Positions 8,286 through 16,227 of a stretch of 35,903 nucleotides of DNA are shown here, piece by piece (within the stretch, counting starts at the first letter, position 1; every line of letters begins with the position of its first letter). Location: assembly GCA_016650215.1 (NCBI GenBank), contig JAENWF010000179.1, positions 1-35,903 of the forward strand, read 5' to 3'. The notes beneath the pieces were generated by a model. That model was not told where the DNA came from. It saw nothing but the letters and a program-made list of their open reading frames with translations, and made no database searches. Source of the stretch: Thermoanaerobaculia bacterium (GTDB taxonomy: Bacteria; Acidobacteriota; Thermoanaerobaculia; Gp7-AA8). The position numbers and the translations under genes are program-made.

Positions 8286-8420
8286 GCGGGGATACGGTGC
8301 TGATCCGGTCAAGTGGATTGGGGTAAGAGGTTCGAGGTAAGAATTGTGAATTGAGAGTGACTATTCAGTCACAACTTTTCCCTCGAATCTCGAACGAACG
8401 CGCAACGACGCGCTCTCTTT

Positions 8421-8452
8421 TTGCATTTTGCATTCTGCATTTTGCATTTCGC
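8421..8452. repeat. Inverted GCATTTT tandem repeat
   Basis: Four degenerate GCATTTT units form the reverse complement of the block at 8148-8170, about 250 bp away. Confidence 0.75.
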
Positions 8453-8647
8453 CTCTCCACCCTCACCCCGCTTTCCATCACTAATTTTTAGTCGCTATTT
8501 CCCATCACCTTTTCACGCTTGCTTTATCATCTGAATTCACCAATACTGCGTGAGGCTGCGGGGTCTGCGGCTGCCTTCCGTGGAGCTCTTGGGTGAGTGT
8601 GTGACGGTGAAGAGAGCCAGGCGCCTTGATGCGCCGGAATCCGCGTG

Positions 8648-10660
8648 ATGCCTAGCCTTCCCGCCATCCAGGCTGTCGGCCTTCATCTCCTTGGCCCTTT
8701 CACGCTCACTCTTCTCCTCTACCAGCTCTATCGTCGATTCCACTCGAGCTACCTGCTCCAGTGGGCGCTGAGCTTCGGATGTCTCGCCGCATTCCACGGC
8801 GCGACTGCGGCGCTCGTGCTGCAGGGGGATGCGAGCGTCACGCTGAAGATCCTCGCCTCTGTCACCGCGGGCAGCGCCGCCTATCTGCAGATCGGATTCT
8901 TCGCCTGGGGTTGCCTCGAACTTGCGAAGCGCAAACCGGTGAAGCTGCGCGACTCGCGCCGCATCGGCGTGTTTCTCGGCGTTGCAGGCGTCCTCTCCGG
9001 CCTCATTCCGTACCTCGTCGCCGCCGATGCGTCGATGCATCGCTTCTTCAACCTCGGACTGCACGCGCTCGCGGCCGCCGCCGCGTTCACGGTCGCCGGA
9101 CTTGCGATTGGACGTCTGCGCGGCGCGGGATTCACCATGCCCGCCATCACGTTCGTCCTCTACGGAATCGTGCAGCTCGATGGCTTCGTCATGATCATGC
9201 GAAGCCTCGTCGGCCGCACCGCGCCGGTTCCGCTTCTCTCGATCGCGATCGCCGATCTCGCAGGAAGCGCTGTGATCGCAGTCGGCGCGATCCTGGCGCT
9301 CCTCGAGGATCAGCGCGAGGCAACGGCAGCCGCCAGCTCGCAGGTCGAACAACTCGCCTACTACGACACGCTCACCGGCCTTCCCAACCGCTCCCTCTTC
9401 GCGGACCGCCTCAGTGTCGCGCTGACCCACGCGCACCGCCATCGCTACAAGCTCGCCGTCCTCTTCCTCGACATCGACCGGTTCAAGCAGATCAACGACT
9501 CACTCGGCCACACGGTTGGCGATCGGTTGCTCAAAATCGTGGCCACGCGCATCCGCAATGCCGTCCGTGAGGAAGACACAGTCGCGCGTTTCGGAGGCGA
9601 CGAGTTCACCGTGCTCATTCACATCGTCGGCAAGATCGAGGATGCGGGAAAGATCTCGCAGAAAATCCTCGACTCGCTGAAGGCCCCGATCACCATCGAC
9701 GAGCGCGAGTTCGTCGTGACGAGCAGCATCGGCGTGTCGATCTTCCCGGTCGACGGCACCGACGGCGAGATTCTGATCCGCAACGCTGACACCGCGATGT
9801 ACCGCGCGAAAGATCTCGGCCGCAACTCGTTCCAGTACTACGCCGCGATCATGAATCACAAGGCGCTCGAGGCGCTCGAAGTCGAGAATGGCCTCCGCCG
9901 CGCGCTGGCGCAGAACGAATTCATCCTCTACTACCAGCCGCTTGTCGATGTGAAAGCCGGCACGGTCTTCGGACTCGAGGCGCTGATCCGGTGGCAGCAT
10001 CCCGAGCTCGGCCTGCTGCGTCCCGACAAATTCATCCCCGCGGCCGAGCAGTCCGGGCTCATCATCGCGATGGGTCGCTGGGTGCTGCGCGAAGCCTGCA
10101 AACAGGCCGCGGAATGGCACCGGCAGGGACACCGGGTCATCATGGCCGTCAATCTCTCCGGTCGGCAGTTTCAGGATCCGGAGCTGACAACGCAGGTTGC
10201 TGATGCGCTGGAGATCTCCGGCCTTCGCGCCGAGTTCCTCGAGCTCGAGATTACCGAAGGCTACGCGATGCAGGACGTGCAGAAAGCGATTCAAACTCTC
10301 CGCGAGCTCAAGAAGCTCGGGGTGCGGATCGCCATCGACGACTTCGGGACCGGCTACTCCTGCCTCAGCTACCTCAAGCAGTTTCCGATCGACACGCTGA
10401 AGCTCGACAGCTCGTTCGTGCGCGATCTCAACACTCCTGAGGATGCGCAGATCGCCCTCGGCGTGATCGCGCTCGCCCACAGCCTCAAGTTGAAGGTCAT
10501 CGCCGAAGGAGTCGAGACCATCGGTCAGCTCACGTTCCTCCGCGAGCACGCATGCGATCGTCTGCAGGGCTACCTCTTCAGCCGGCCGATGCCGCCGGCG
10601 AACTTTGACGGGTTCATGATGCAGAAGGATGCGTTTCGCTTCGCAACGGCGTCTCACTGA
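8648..10660 (+). CDS. Membrane-bound GGDEF-EAL cyclic-di-GMP enzyme
   Basis: This 670-residue protein has an N-terminal integral membrane sensor of about seven hydrophobic segments (about 1-220), a short helical linker (about 222-240), a GGDEF domain (about 240-400) and an EAL domain (about 420-665). The cyclase signature GGDEF is intact at 316-320, and an RxxD inhibitory-site motif (REED) lies exactly five residues before it. The phosphodiesterase signature EAL is intact at 444-446 (FGLEALIRWQHP), with the EITEG, DDFGTGYS and KLDSSFV motifs also present. Both activities are therefore possible, and the net direction cannot be predicted. ATG 8648 follows an in-frame GTG at 8645; neither has a clear Shine-Dalgarno. 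It converges on a PilZ receptor gene, a plausible partner. Confidence 0.94.
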   Translation: MPSLPAIQAVGLHLLGPFTLTLLLYQLYRRFHSSYLLQWALSFGCLAAFHGATAALVLQGDASVTLKILASVTAGSAAYLQIGFFAWGCLELAKRKPVKLRDSRRIGVFLGVAGVLSGLIPYLVAADASMHRFFNLGLHALAAAAAFTVAGLAIGRLRGAGFTMPAITFVLYGIVQLDGFVMIMRSLVGRTAPVPLLSIAIADLAGSAVIAVGAILALLEDQREATAAASSQVEQLAYYDTLTGLPNRSLFADRLSVALTHAHRHRYKLAVLFLDIDRFKQINDSLGHTVGDRLLKIVATRIRNAVREEDTVARFGGDEFTVLIHIVGKIEDAGKISQKILDSLKAPITIDEREFVVTSSIGVSIFPVDGTDGEILIRNADTAMYRAKDLGRNSFQYYAAIMNHKALEALEVENGLRRALAQNEFILYYQPLVDVKAGTVFGLEALIRWQHPELGLLRPDKFIPAAEQSGLIIAMGRWVLREACKQAAEWHRQGHRVIMAVNLSGRQFQDPELTTQVADALEISGLRAEFLELEITEGYAMQDVQKAIQTLRELKKLGVRIAIDDFGTGYSCLSYLKQFPIDTLKLDSSFVRDLNTPEDAQIALGVIALAHSLKLKVIAEGVETIGQLTFLREHACDRLQGYLFSRPMPPANFDGFMMQKDAFRFATASH

Positions 10661-10718
10661 CTGAGGGCACACATGGCCCACTCTGAAGCAGTAGTCGCTG
10701 CGTGGAAGAGGGCGCGCG

Positions 10719-11036
10719 CTACGAGTCGTTGGACGAGAAGAGCTCTCGCAACCGCTCGGCCGACTGACGGTCGGCGGCGATGATCTGCAGACCCGTCTGG
10801 TAAAGCTCCTGCTTCGTGATCGTGCGGACGACTTCGCAGTCGAGCTTGATCGGCCCGATCTCCGATGGCATCTCCACTCGACAGAATGCACCGGGCGACG
10901 GCAGCGGTGCCTTATGCGCCACTCTCATCCCGCCCACGGATGCGTCGAGGATGTAGACGCTCGAGTCTCCTACGGCTCCGCGGACGGGCTGATCGAGGGT
11001 AATGCGTCGGAAACGGCGGCGCTCCTGGGCGTTCAT
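10719..11036 (-). CDS. Single-domain PilZ protein
   Basis: This 105-residue predicted cyclic-di-GMP receptor consists of little more than a PilZ domain. The N-terminal arginine-rich motif (ERRRFRR, residues 5-11) and the DASVGG loop (about 31-36, a D/NxSxxG motif) form the ligand pocket of the family. The strands IKLDCEVVRT and TGLQIIAAD complete the barrel, and a C-terminal helix follows. It is clearly paralogous to the protein at 35097-35438, sharing ILDAS-GG-RVAH, LP-PGA-CR and LDC-VRT in the same order. A TACACT box lies 20 nt before ATG 11036. It faces the GGDEF-EAL gene tail to tail, so regulation by that enzyme is plausible but not shown. The downstream effector is unknown. Confidence 0.88.
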   Translation of the reverse strand: MNAQERRRFRRITLDQPVRGAVGDSSVYILDASVGGMRVAHKAPLPSPGAFCRVEMPSEIGPIKLDCEVVRTITKQELYQTGLQIIAADRQSAERLRELFSSNDS

Positions 11037-11094
11037 GGGCAGGGATGGGTCGCGGGAGTGTACTGCCGCCGGCGATCGAGGGCAAAGGGCGGGG

Positions 11095-12894
11095 TTACCC
11101 GCTCCCCACCCGTCCCTCCAACTCCGACCACCTGGCGTACAGCCGCTCGAATTCCGTCTGAGCGGCGGATAGATCGGCGAAGCGTTGCTGGAGCGCGGCC
11201 GCGTCGGCGGCGATCGACGGGTCTTCTACGCGCTTCTGCGCCTCCGCCAGTTTCGTTTCTGCGGCGAGCATGGTCGCCTCCATCGAGTCCCATTCCCTCT
11301 GCTCGAGGTACGAGAGCCGCTTGCTGCGGGTCCGTTCCGCTGCCTGCGGTTGTTTCGCTGAGGAATACACGGCGGTCTTTCGCGATGCTTCCCACTGCGC
11401 GTAGTCGGCGAACATCTCCGTGCCGCCCTCGCCGTCGAGCGCGAGGATCTGCGTAGACACGCGATCGATCATGTAGCGATCGTGCGTGACGAGAACGAGG
11501 GCACCGGGAAAGTCGAGCAGCGACTCCTCGAGCACGTCGAGCGTCGGGATGTCGAGATCGTTCGTCGGCTCGTCCATCACGAGCAGATCGGCCGGCTGCA
11601 ACACGAGGCGCGCGAGGACGATGCGCGCCTTCTCGCCTCCGGACAGGCGCGACACGGAGGTGTCGAGCTGTTCGGGGCGGAAGAGGAAACGCTTGGCCCA
11701 CGACACGATGTGCAGCGCGCGATCGCGATAGACGACGGTGTCGCCTTCCGGTGCGAGGGAGCGCCGCAGTGTCAGCGTCTGATCGAGACTCTCGCGGTTT
11801 TGCTCGAAGTAGACGACTCGCAGTCCTTCGGCGCGCTCGACCTGGCCCGCATCGGGTGGAATCTCGCCGGTGATCATTCGCAGCAGCGTCGTCTTTCCCG
11901 AGCCGTTGGGCCCGAGGACTCCGAGCCGCATGCCGGGCGTGAGTAGGAGATCGAGATTGCCGACGAGCATCCTCTCCCCCATCGCCTTCCGCAGGCCGCG
12001 GCCGCTCCAGAGCCGCTTGGTCTTCCGATCCGATGAGGTGAAGTCGATTTTCGCCGACGAAGTCGCTACGCGCGCGCGCCCTTCTTCGCGCTCGCCGATG
12101 AGCCGCTCCGCGTTCTGGATGCGCGCTTTTGCCTTTGTCGTGCGCGCCTTCGCGCCGCGGCGCAGCCATTCGACTTCGCGGCGGACGAGGTTCGCGAGCG
12201 TCTCCTGATACGCCGCCTCATTGCGCAGCAGGTCGTCGCGCTTTTCGAGGAACTCGAGGTAGCCGCCGTCGCTCTGGAAGAGACCCGCCGGATAGACACG
12301 ATTCAGCTCGAGCATCCGCTTCGCGACGTTCTGGAGAAAGTAGCGGTCGTGACTGACGGCGATGAACGCTTCGGGCTCGTTTCGGAGCAGCGTCTCGAGC
12401 CACAGGATCGCATCGACGTCGAGATGGTTCGTCGGCTCGTCGAGCAGGAGCACATCGGGCTCGAGCGCGATCTCGCGCACGATTGCGAGACGCTTTCGCC
12501 ATCCACCGGAGAGCGACTCGCTCCGCTGCCCGGGGTCGATGAAGCCCCCTTTGCCGAGAGTGATGCTGCTTCGCGCGCTGATTTCGTGGTCGTCCATGTG
12601 CGGCAGCGTCGCGACCGCCTCGCGCACGACATCCTCGACCGTTTTTCCGGGCGAAAAGACCGGATCCTGCGGCACGTACCCGACACGAAGATTCTTGCGC
12701 ACCGCGCGCGTGCCGGAGTCCGCCTGCTCCGCGCCGGCGAGGATCCGCAGCAGTGTCGACTTGCCCGACCCGTTCGGCCCCACGAGGCCGACGTGATCGC
12801 CTTCAGCGAGAGCGAATGAGAGATTCTCGAACAATGGGCGGGAAGTGAACGATTTCGAAAGCGATTCGCAGGAAAGGAGAACGGTCGGTGCCAT
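11095..12894 (-). CDS. uup: ABC-F family ATPase, Uup type
   Basis: This 599-residue soluble protein has two ABC ATPase domains and no membrane segment. Domain 1 has Walker A GPNGSGKST (39-47), signature LSGGWRKR and Walker B LLLDEPTNHLD. Domain 2 has GPNGSGKTT, LSGGEKAR and LVMDEPTNDLD. Between them lies the charged helical linker characteristic of ABC-F proteins (REVEWLRRGAKARTTKAKARI). The C-terminal part (about 515-595) is a coiled coil as in Uup, which binds DNA and the ribosome. ABC-F proteins act at the ribosomal E site on stalled or maturing ribosomes. The start at 12894 follows a CAGAAT box by 10 nt with no Shine-Dalgarno. It diverges from deaD across 83 bp, which strengthens the ribosome/RNA theme. 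Confidence 0.93.
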   Translation of the reverse strand: MAPTVLLSCESLSKSFTSRPLFENLSFALAEGDHVGLVGPNGSGKSTLLRILAGAEQADSGTRAVRKNLRVGYVPQDPVFSPGKTVEDVVREAVATLPHMDDHEISARSSITLGKGGFIDPGQRSESLSGGWRKRLAIVREIALEPDVLLLDEPTNHLDVDAILWLETLLRNEPEAFIAVSHDRYFLQNVAKRMLELNRVYPAGLFQSDGGYLEFLEKRDDLLRNEAAYQETLANLVRREVEWLRRGAKARTTKAKARIQNAERLIGEREEGRARVATSSAKIDFTSSDRKTKRLWSGRGLRKAMGERMLVGNLDLLLTPGMRLGVLGPNGSGKTTLLRMITGEIPPDAGQVERAEGLRVVYFEQNRESLDQTLTLRRSLAPEGDTVVYRDRALHIVSWAKRFLFRPEQLDTSVSRLSGGEKARIVLARLVLQPADLLVMDEPTNDLDIPTLDVLEESLLDFPGALVLVTHDRYMIDRVSTQILALDGEGGTEMFADYAQWEASRKTAVYSSAKQPQAAERTRSKRLSYLEQREWDSMEATMLAAETKLAEAQKRVEDPSIAADAAALQQRFADLSAAQTEFERLYARWSELEGRVGSG

Positions 12895-12904
12895 GTGCGG
12901 CGCG

Positions 12905-12910
12905 ATTCTG
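12905..12910 (-). promoter_or_regulatory. -10-like box CAGAAT before uup
   Basis: On the minus strand CAGAAT ends 10 nt before ATG 12894, with no Shine-Dalgarno between. It resembles the TAGAATC boxes at 1783 and 18607. Confidence 0.3.
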
Positions 12911-12962
12911 CCATTGAAGGCCCCTCATCCGCCGAGCGGCGCACCTTGGAGCCTTCCTCCGT

Positions 12963-12968
12963 TATAGT
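12963..12968 (+). promoter_or_regulatory. -10 box TATAGT before deaD
   Basis: TATAGT ends 9 nt before ATG 12978. The spacer has no Shine-Dalgarno, so the transcript would begin within a few bases of the start codon. Confidence 0.45.
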
Positions 12969-12977
12969 GCCCGCTTC

Positions 12978-14957
12978 ATGACTGACTCACCGTCCGATTT
13001 CCGTTCGCTCGGACTGAGCGAGACCATTCTCACCACTCTCGCCGCGCTCGGCTACGAAGCACCCACCCCGATTCAGGCGCGCACCATCCCGGTGCTCCTG
13101 TCGGGGAAAGACGTGATCGGTCAGGCTCAGACTGGCACCGGCAAGACTGCGGCATTTGCCCTTCCGATGCTCCAGCGCCTCGATCCCTCGAAGAGCGAGA
13201 CCCAGGCTCTCGTGCTCACGCCAACGCGCGAGCTTGCGATGCAGGTTTCTCAGGCGATTCATCAGTACAGTCGCGGCATCGGCGTCATCAACGTTCTGCC
13301 GGTCTACGGCGGCGCGCCGATCGTCCTGCAGATGAAGCATCTGCAGCGAGGCGCTCACGTTGTCGTCGGCACTCCCGGCCGGCTGATCGATCACCTCGAA
13401 CGCAAGACCCTCCGCCTCGGCAATCTGCAGATGATCGTCCTCGATGAAGCCGACGAGATGCTGAACATGGGATTCATCGACGACGTCGAGCGGATCCTCT
13501 CCGAAGCGCCGAAGCAGCGGCAGGTAGCACTCTTCTCGGCAACGCTGCCCGAAGAAGTGCAGCGAATCGCGAAGAAGCATCTCACCAATCCGGTGCGGAT
13601 CGAGATCGAGCAGAAGACGATGACCGCGCCGGCAATCGAGCAGCGGTTCCTCAACGTCTCCGAGGGGCAGAAGCTCGAAGTGCTGACCCAGATCCTGGAG
13701 CTCGAGTCGAGCGAAGGGGTGCTGGTGTTCCGGAGAACGAAGAATGGCGCGGCGGAGCTCGCGGAGAAGCTTCAGGGCCGCGGCTTCAGCACCGAGGCGA
13801 TGCATGGCGACATGACGCAGCCGGCGCGCGAGGCGGTGATCCGGAAGCTGCGCAAGGGTCAGGTCGAGATCGTGGTCGCGACGGATGTCGCGGCGCGCGG
13901 ACTCGACGTCGAATCGATCACCCACGTCGTGAACTACGACATCCCATACGACGTCGAAGCGTACGTACACCGCATCGGCCGGACTGGCCGCGCGGGCCGC
14001 AGCGGCGTGGCGACGCTCTTCATCACGCCGCGCGAGCGCGGAATGATGCGCCAGATCGAGCGCTTCACCGGCTCGGCGATCAAGCCGATGAAGATTCCGT
14101 CGGGTGCCGATGTTGCTGCCCGGCGGGTATCAGTATTCAAGGACGCGATCCGCAAGAGCATCAAAGAGGGCGAGCTCGACCTGTACGTCGAGCTCGTCGA
14201 GCAGCTCGCCGAGGAAGGTCCGTTCGATCTCGCCGAGGTCGCTGCGGCGGCGGCGAGGATGGCGAACAGCTCGCGATCGCTGGCAGCGGACAAGATCGCG
14301 CAGCCTGAACCGCGCGAACCGCGCGAGACGCGAGGACCGCGCGAGACGCGAGGACCGCGCGAAGAGAGATTTGCTTCAGGGCCGCGCCCGCCGCGTGATG
14401 CGTCCCACGACTCCGACGAGCCGAAGGTTCGCCTTTCGATGGCAGTCGGCAAACAGGATGGGATCCGACCTGCCGATGTCGTCGGCTCGATCGCGAACGA
14501 AGCAAATGTTCCGGGACGCGACATCGGTCCGATCGAGATCCGCGCGGACATCACGTTCGTGACGGTGCCGCTGCGCTATCGCGACCAGATCATCGACGCC
14601 GTAAAGAACGCGCGCTTTCGCGGACGACCGGTCGCGCTTCAGGTCGCCGACGATCAGCAGCCCGGCCCGCGACCTGGCGGCAAACCGGACTACAAACCGG
14701 ACTACAAGCCGCGCTTCAAGCCGGGCGGAAAGCCGGGATTCAAACCGGCGTTCAAGCCGGGATTCAAATCGGGTGAGAAGCCGGGATTCAAGCCAGGATT
14801 CAAACCTGGCGCGAAGCCGCGGTCGAGTGAAGGGTTCGCCCCTGCGTACAAACCAGGATTCAAGAAAAAGTTCGGTTCAGGCCCGAAGACGGCGGGCGGC
14901 GGGGCACGCCGCGACGCAGGACCCGGCGCCGGGCGCGGGCCGAAGCGGCCTCGATAA
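12978..14957 (+). CDS. deaD: DEAD-box RNA helicase, DeaD/CsdA type
   Basis: This 659-residue cold-shock/ribosome-assembly helicase has Q motif at 27-33, AQTGTGKT at 50-57, PTREL, TPGRLIDH, DEAD at 156-159, SAT at 187-189, VATDVAARGLDV and HRIGRTGRAGR. A helical region (about 370-430) precedes an Arg/Glu/Pro stretch with RETRGP repeats (about 443-462). A DbpA-type RNA-binding RRM follows (about 483-561, VRLSMAVGKQDGIRPADVVG through GRPVALQVA). The last 98 residues are a repeat-built basic tail of KPGFKP-like units. Such domain order is typical of DeaD; the repetitive tail is longer and more regular than usual. ATG 12978 follows a TATAGT box at 9 nt. The next helicase gene starts 18 nt after the stop. 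Confidence 0.95.
   Translation: MTDSPSDFRSLGLSETILTTLAALGYEAPTPIQARTIPVLLSGKDVIGQAQTGTGKTAAFALPMLQRLDPSKSETQALVLTPTRELAMQVSQAIHQYSRGIGVINVLPVYGGAPIVLQMKHLQRGAHVVVGTPGRLIDHLERKTLRLGNLQMIVLDEADEMLNMGFIDDVERILSEAPKQRQVALFSATLPEEVQRIAKKHLTNPVRIEIEQKTMTAPAIEQRFLNVSEGQKLEVLTQILELESSEGVLVFRRTKNGAAELAEKLQGRGFSTEAMHGDMTQPAREAVIRKLRKGQVEIVVATDVAARGLDVESITHVVNYDIPYDVEAYVHRIGRTGRAGRSGVATLFITPRERGMMRQIERFTGSAIKPMKIPSGADVAARRVSVFKDAIRKSIKEGELDLYVELVEQLAEEGPFDLAEVAAAAARMANSSRSLAADKIAQPEPREPRETRGPRETRGPREERFASGPRPPRDASHDSDEPKVRLSMAVGKQDGIRPADVVGSIANEANVPGRDIGPIEIRADITFVTVPLRYRDQIIDAVKNARFRGRPVALQVADDQQPGPRPGGKPDYKPDYKPRFKPGGKPGFKPAFKPGFKSGEKPGFKPGFKPGAKPRSSEGFAPAYKPGFKKKFGSGPKTAGGGARRDAGPGAGRGPKRPR
14679..14868 (+). 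repeat. In-frame 12-bp-unit repeat encoding the DeaD tail
   Basis: The unit GGATTCAAGCCG and its variants repeat imperfectly with a 6- to 12-bp rhythm, encoding K-P-G-F-K-P, K-P-D-Y-K-P and K-P-A-F-K-P units. Such tracts tend to vary in length between strains. Confidence 0.8.
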
Positions 14958-14961
14958 CGGT

Positions 14962-14967
14962 TACACT
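14962..14967 (+). promoter_or_regulatory. -10-like box TACACT before the second helicase
   Basis: TACACT ends 8 nt before ATG 14976 in the 18-nt gap after deaD, with no Shine-Dalgarno. It may be a separate promoter inside the tandem pair. Confidence 0.3.
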
Positions 14968-14975
14968 CCGCGCGA

Positions 14976-16178
14976 ATGCTGTCAGACAGAATCCCTCACC
15001 ATCCCGTCGAAACGACGAGACAGACCTTCGAGCAGCTCGGACTGAGCGCGGCGATACTCTCCGCCATCCGTGAAGTCGGATTCGAGCATCCGACGCCAAT
15101 TCAGGCAAGCGTGATCCCCCCCGCGCTCGAAGGGCGCGATCTGATCGCGCTCGCGCAGACCGGATCGGGCAAGACCGCCGCGTTCGTGATTCCGCTCGCT
15201 GAGAAGCTGACACACGGAAAGGGGCTGCGCGCGCTGATCGTCTCGCCGACGCGGGAGATCGCGCTGCAGACGCAGGCCTTCATCGAGTTGTTCGGCAAAA
15301 ATCACGAGCTCAATTCGGCGTGCCTGATCGGCGGCGTTCGGATGAAGCCGCAGTTTGAAGCGCTGAAGGAATCGCCCGACATCATCGTGGCAACACCGGG
15401 GCGGCTGCTGGACCACATCGAGCGCCGCACGATCGACGTTGGGGCAGTCGACGAGCTGGTACTCGACGAAGCCGATCACATGCTCGACCTCGGCTTTCTC
15501 CCGCAGATCCGCAAGATCGTGCAGCGGCTGCCGCGCACGCGGCGGACGATGATGTTCTCCGCCACCATGCCTCCGTCGATCGAGCAGCTCGCGCAGACGA
15601 TGCTCCGCGATCCGCTCCGCATCGACATCATGCCGAAGGGGAGAACAGCGGTCGGGATCAGCCACCGGTTGTATGTGGTCGCGCCCGAGAACAAGCGCGC
15701 GTGCCTGCTCGCGCTGCTGCATCAGGAGCTCGGAAGCACGCTCGTCTTCACGCGGCGCAAAGTCGATGCGGAGTGGCTGTTTCACATCCTCGAGCGGCAG
15801 GGACATCCTGTCTCGCGCATTCACTCCGACCGCTCGCAGGGCGGACGGACGCAGGCGCTCGATCAATTCCGTGAGGGCTCGCATCGCATCCTCGTCGCGA
15901 CCGACATCGCAGGCCGCGGCATCGACGTACCGGGGATCACGCACGTCATCAACTTCGACATTCCCGAAAGCGTCGAGGACTACATCCACCGCGCCGGCCG
16001 CACCGCGCGGGTAGACCTCGAAGGAATCGTATCGACGATCGCCACCTGGCAGGATCTGATGATGGTGCGCACCATCGAGTTGGAGATCGGCCAGCAGATC
16101 CCCCGCTGCACCGTCCCCGGCGTCGAGCCCTGGGTCGAAGGACCGAAGAAAGAAACGACGAAGCGCAGGCGGCTTTAG
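14976..16178 (+). CDS. DEAD-box RNA helicase, compact RhlE-like
   Basis: This 400-residue helicase has the complete core and almost no tail: Q motif (EHPTPIQ, 37-43), AQTGSGKT (60-67), PTREIAL, TPGRLLDH, DEAD (164-167), SAT, VATDIAGRGIDV and motif VI as HRAGRTARV. Motif V has AGRGID instead of AARGID, and motif VI ends RTAR instead of RTGR. These are tolerated changes seen in some RhlE/RhlB-like clades, but they mark this protein as different from the two other helicases here. The C-terminus is short and basic (PKKETTKRRRL). It directly follows deaD (18 nt) and is likely co-transcribed or driven by its own TACACT box. Its specific RNA substrate is unknown. Confidence 0.93.
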   Translation: MLSDRIPHHPVETTRQTFEQLGLSAAILSAIREVGFEHPTPIQASVIPPALEGRDLIALAQTGSGKTAAFVIPLAEKLTHGKGLRALIVSPTREIALQTQAFIELFGKNHELNSACLIGGVRMKPQFEALKESPDIIVATPGRLLDHIERRTIDVGAVDELVLDEADHMLDLGFLPQIRKIVQRLPRTRRTMMFSATMPPSIEQLAQTMLRDPLRIDIMPKGRTAVGISHRLYVVAPENKRACLLALLHQELGSTLVFTRRKVDAEWLFHILERQGHPVSRIHSDRSQGGRTQALDQFREGSHRILVATDIAGRGIDVPGITHVINFDIPESVEDYIHRAGRTARVDLEGIVSTIATWQDLMMVRTIELEIGQQIPRCTVPGVEPWVEGPKKETTKRRRL

Positions 16179-16213
16179 CGTCCTTAGCATCAGCCGAGAG
16201 CCATTTCATCTAC

Positions 16214-16219
16214 TACAAT
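16214..16219 (+). promoter_or_regulatory. -10 box TACAAT before the ketoacyl synthase gene
   Basis: TACAAT (5 of 6 matches to TATAAT) ends 8 nt before ATG 16228. The intervening bases TCCCCGGA contain no convincing Shine-Dalgarno. Confidence 0.45.
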
Positions 16220-16227
16220 TCCCCGGA

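Larger units (their letters stand above)
8134..8647. other. 514-bp noncoding stretch rich in short repeats
   Basis: No convincing gene was seen. The stretch holds a direct repeat of AAAATGC (8148-8170), a related inverted block (8421-8452), a TTGAATG-type repeat (8203-8226), a fragment of repeat family B (8257-8285) and a small palindrome GTGACT-ATTC-AGTCAC (8357-8372). It is less GC-rich than its flanks. A TATCAT box at 8525-8530 could be the -10 of the downstream GGDEF-EAL gene, and a 5-bp GGCGC/GCGCC hairpin (8620-8635) lies just before that gene. Confidence 0.6.

Noticed and set aside
8537-8647. Possible c-di-GMP riboswitch before the GGDEF-EAL gene
   Set aside because: Only a 5-bp hairpin was found near the start; none of the conserved GEMM core bases could be recognised.
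9500-10891. Minus-strand 463-residue frame opposite the GGDEF-EAL gene
   Set aside because: Fully antisense to intact GGDEF and EAL motifs; low-complexity Arg/Glu/Asp composition and no domain.
14982-16190. Minus-strand 402-residue frame opposite the second helicase
   Set aside because: Nearly exact mirror of a complete DEAD-box gene; composition and lack of motifs mark it as a shadow.
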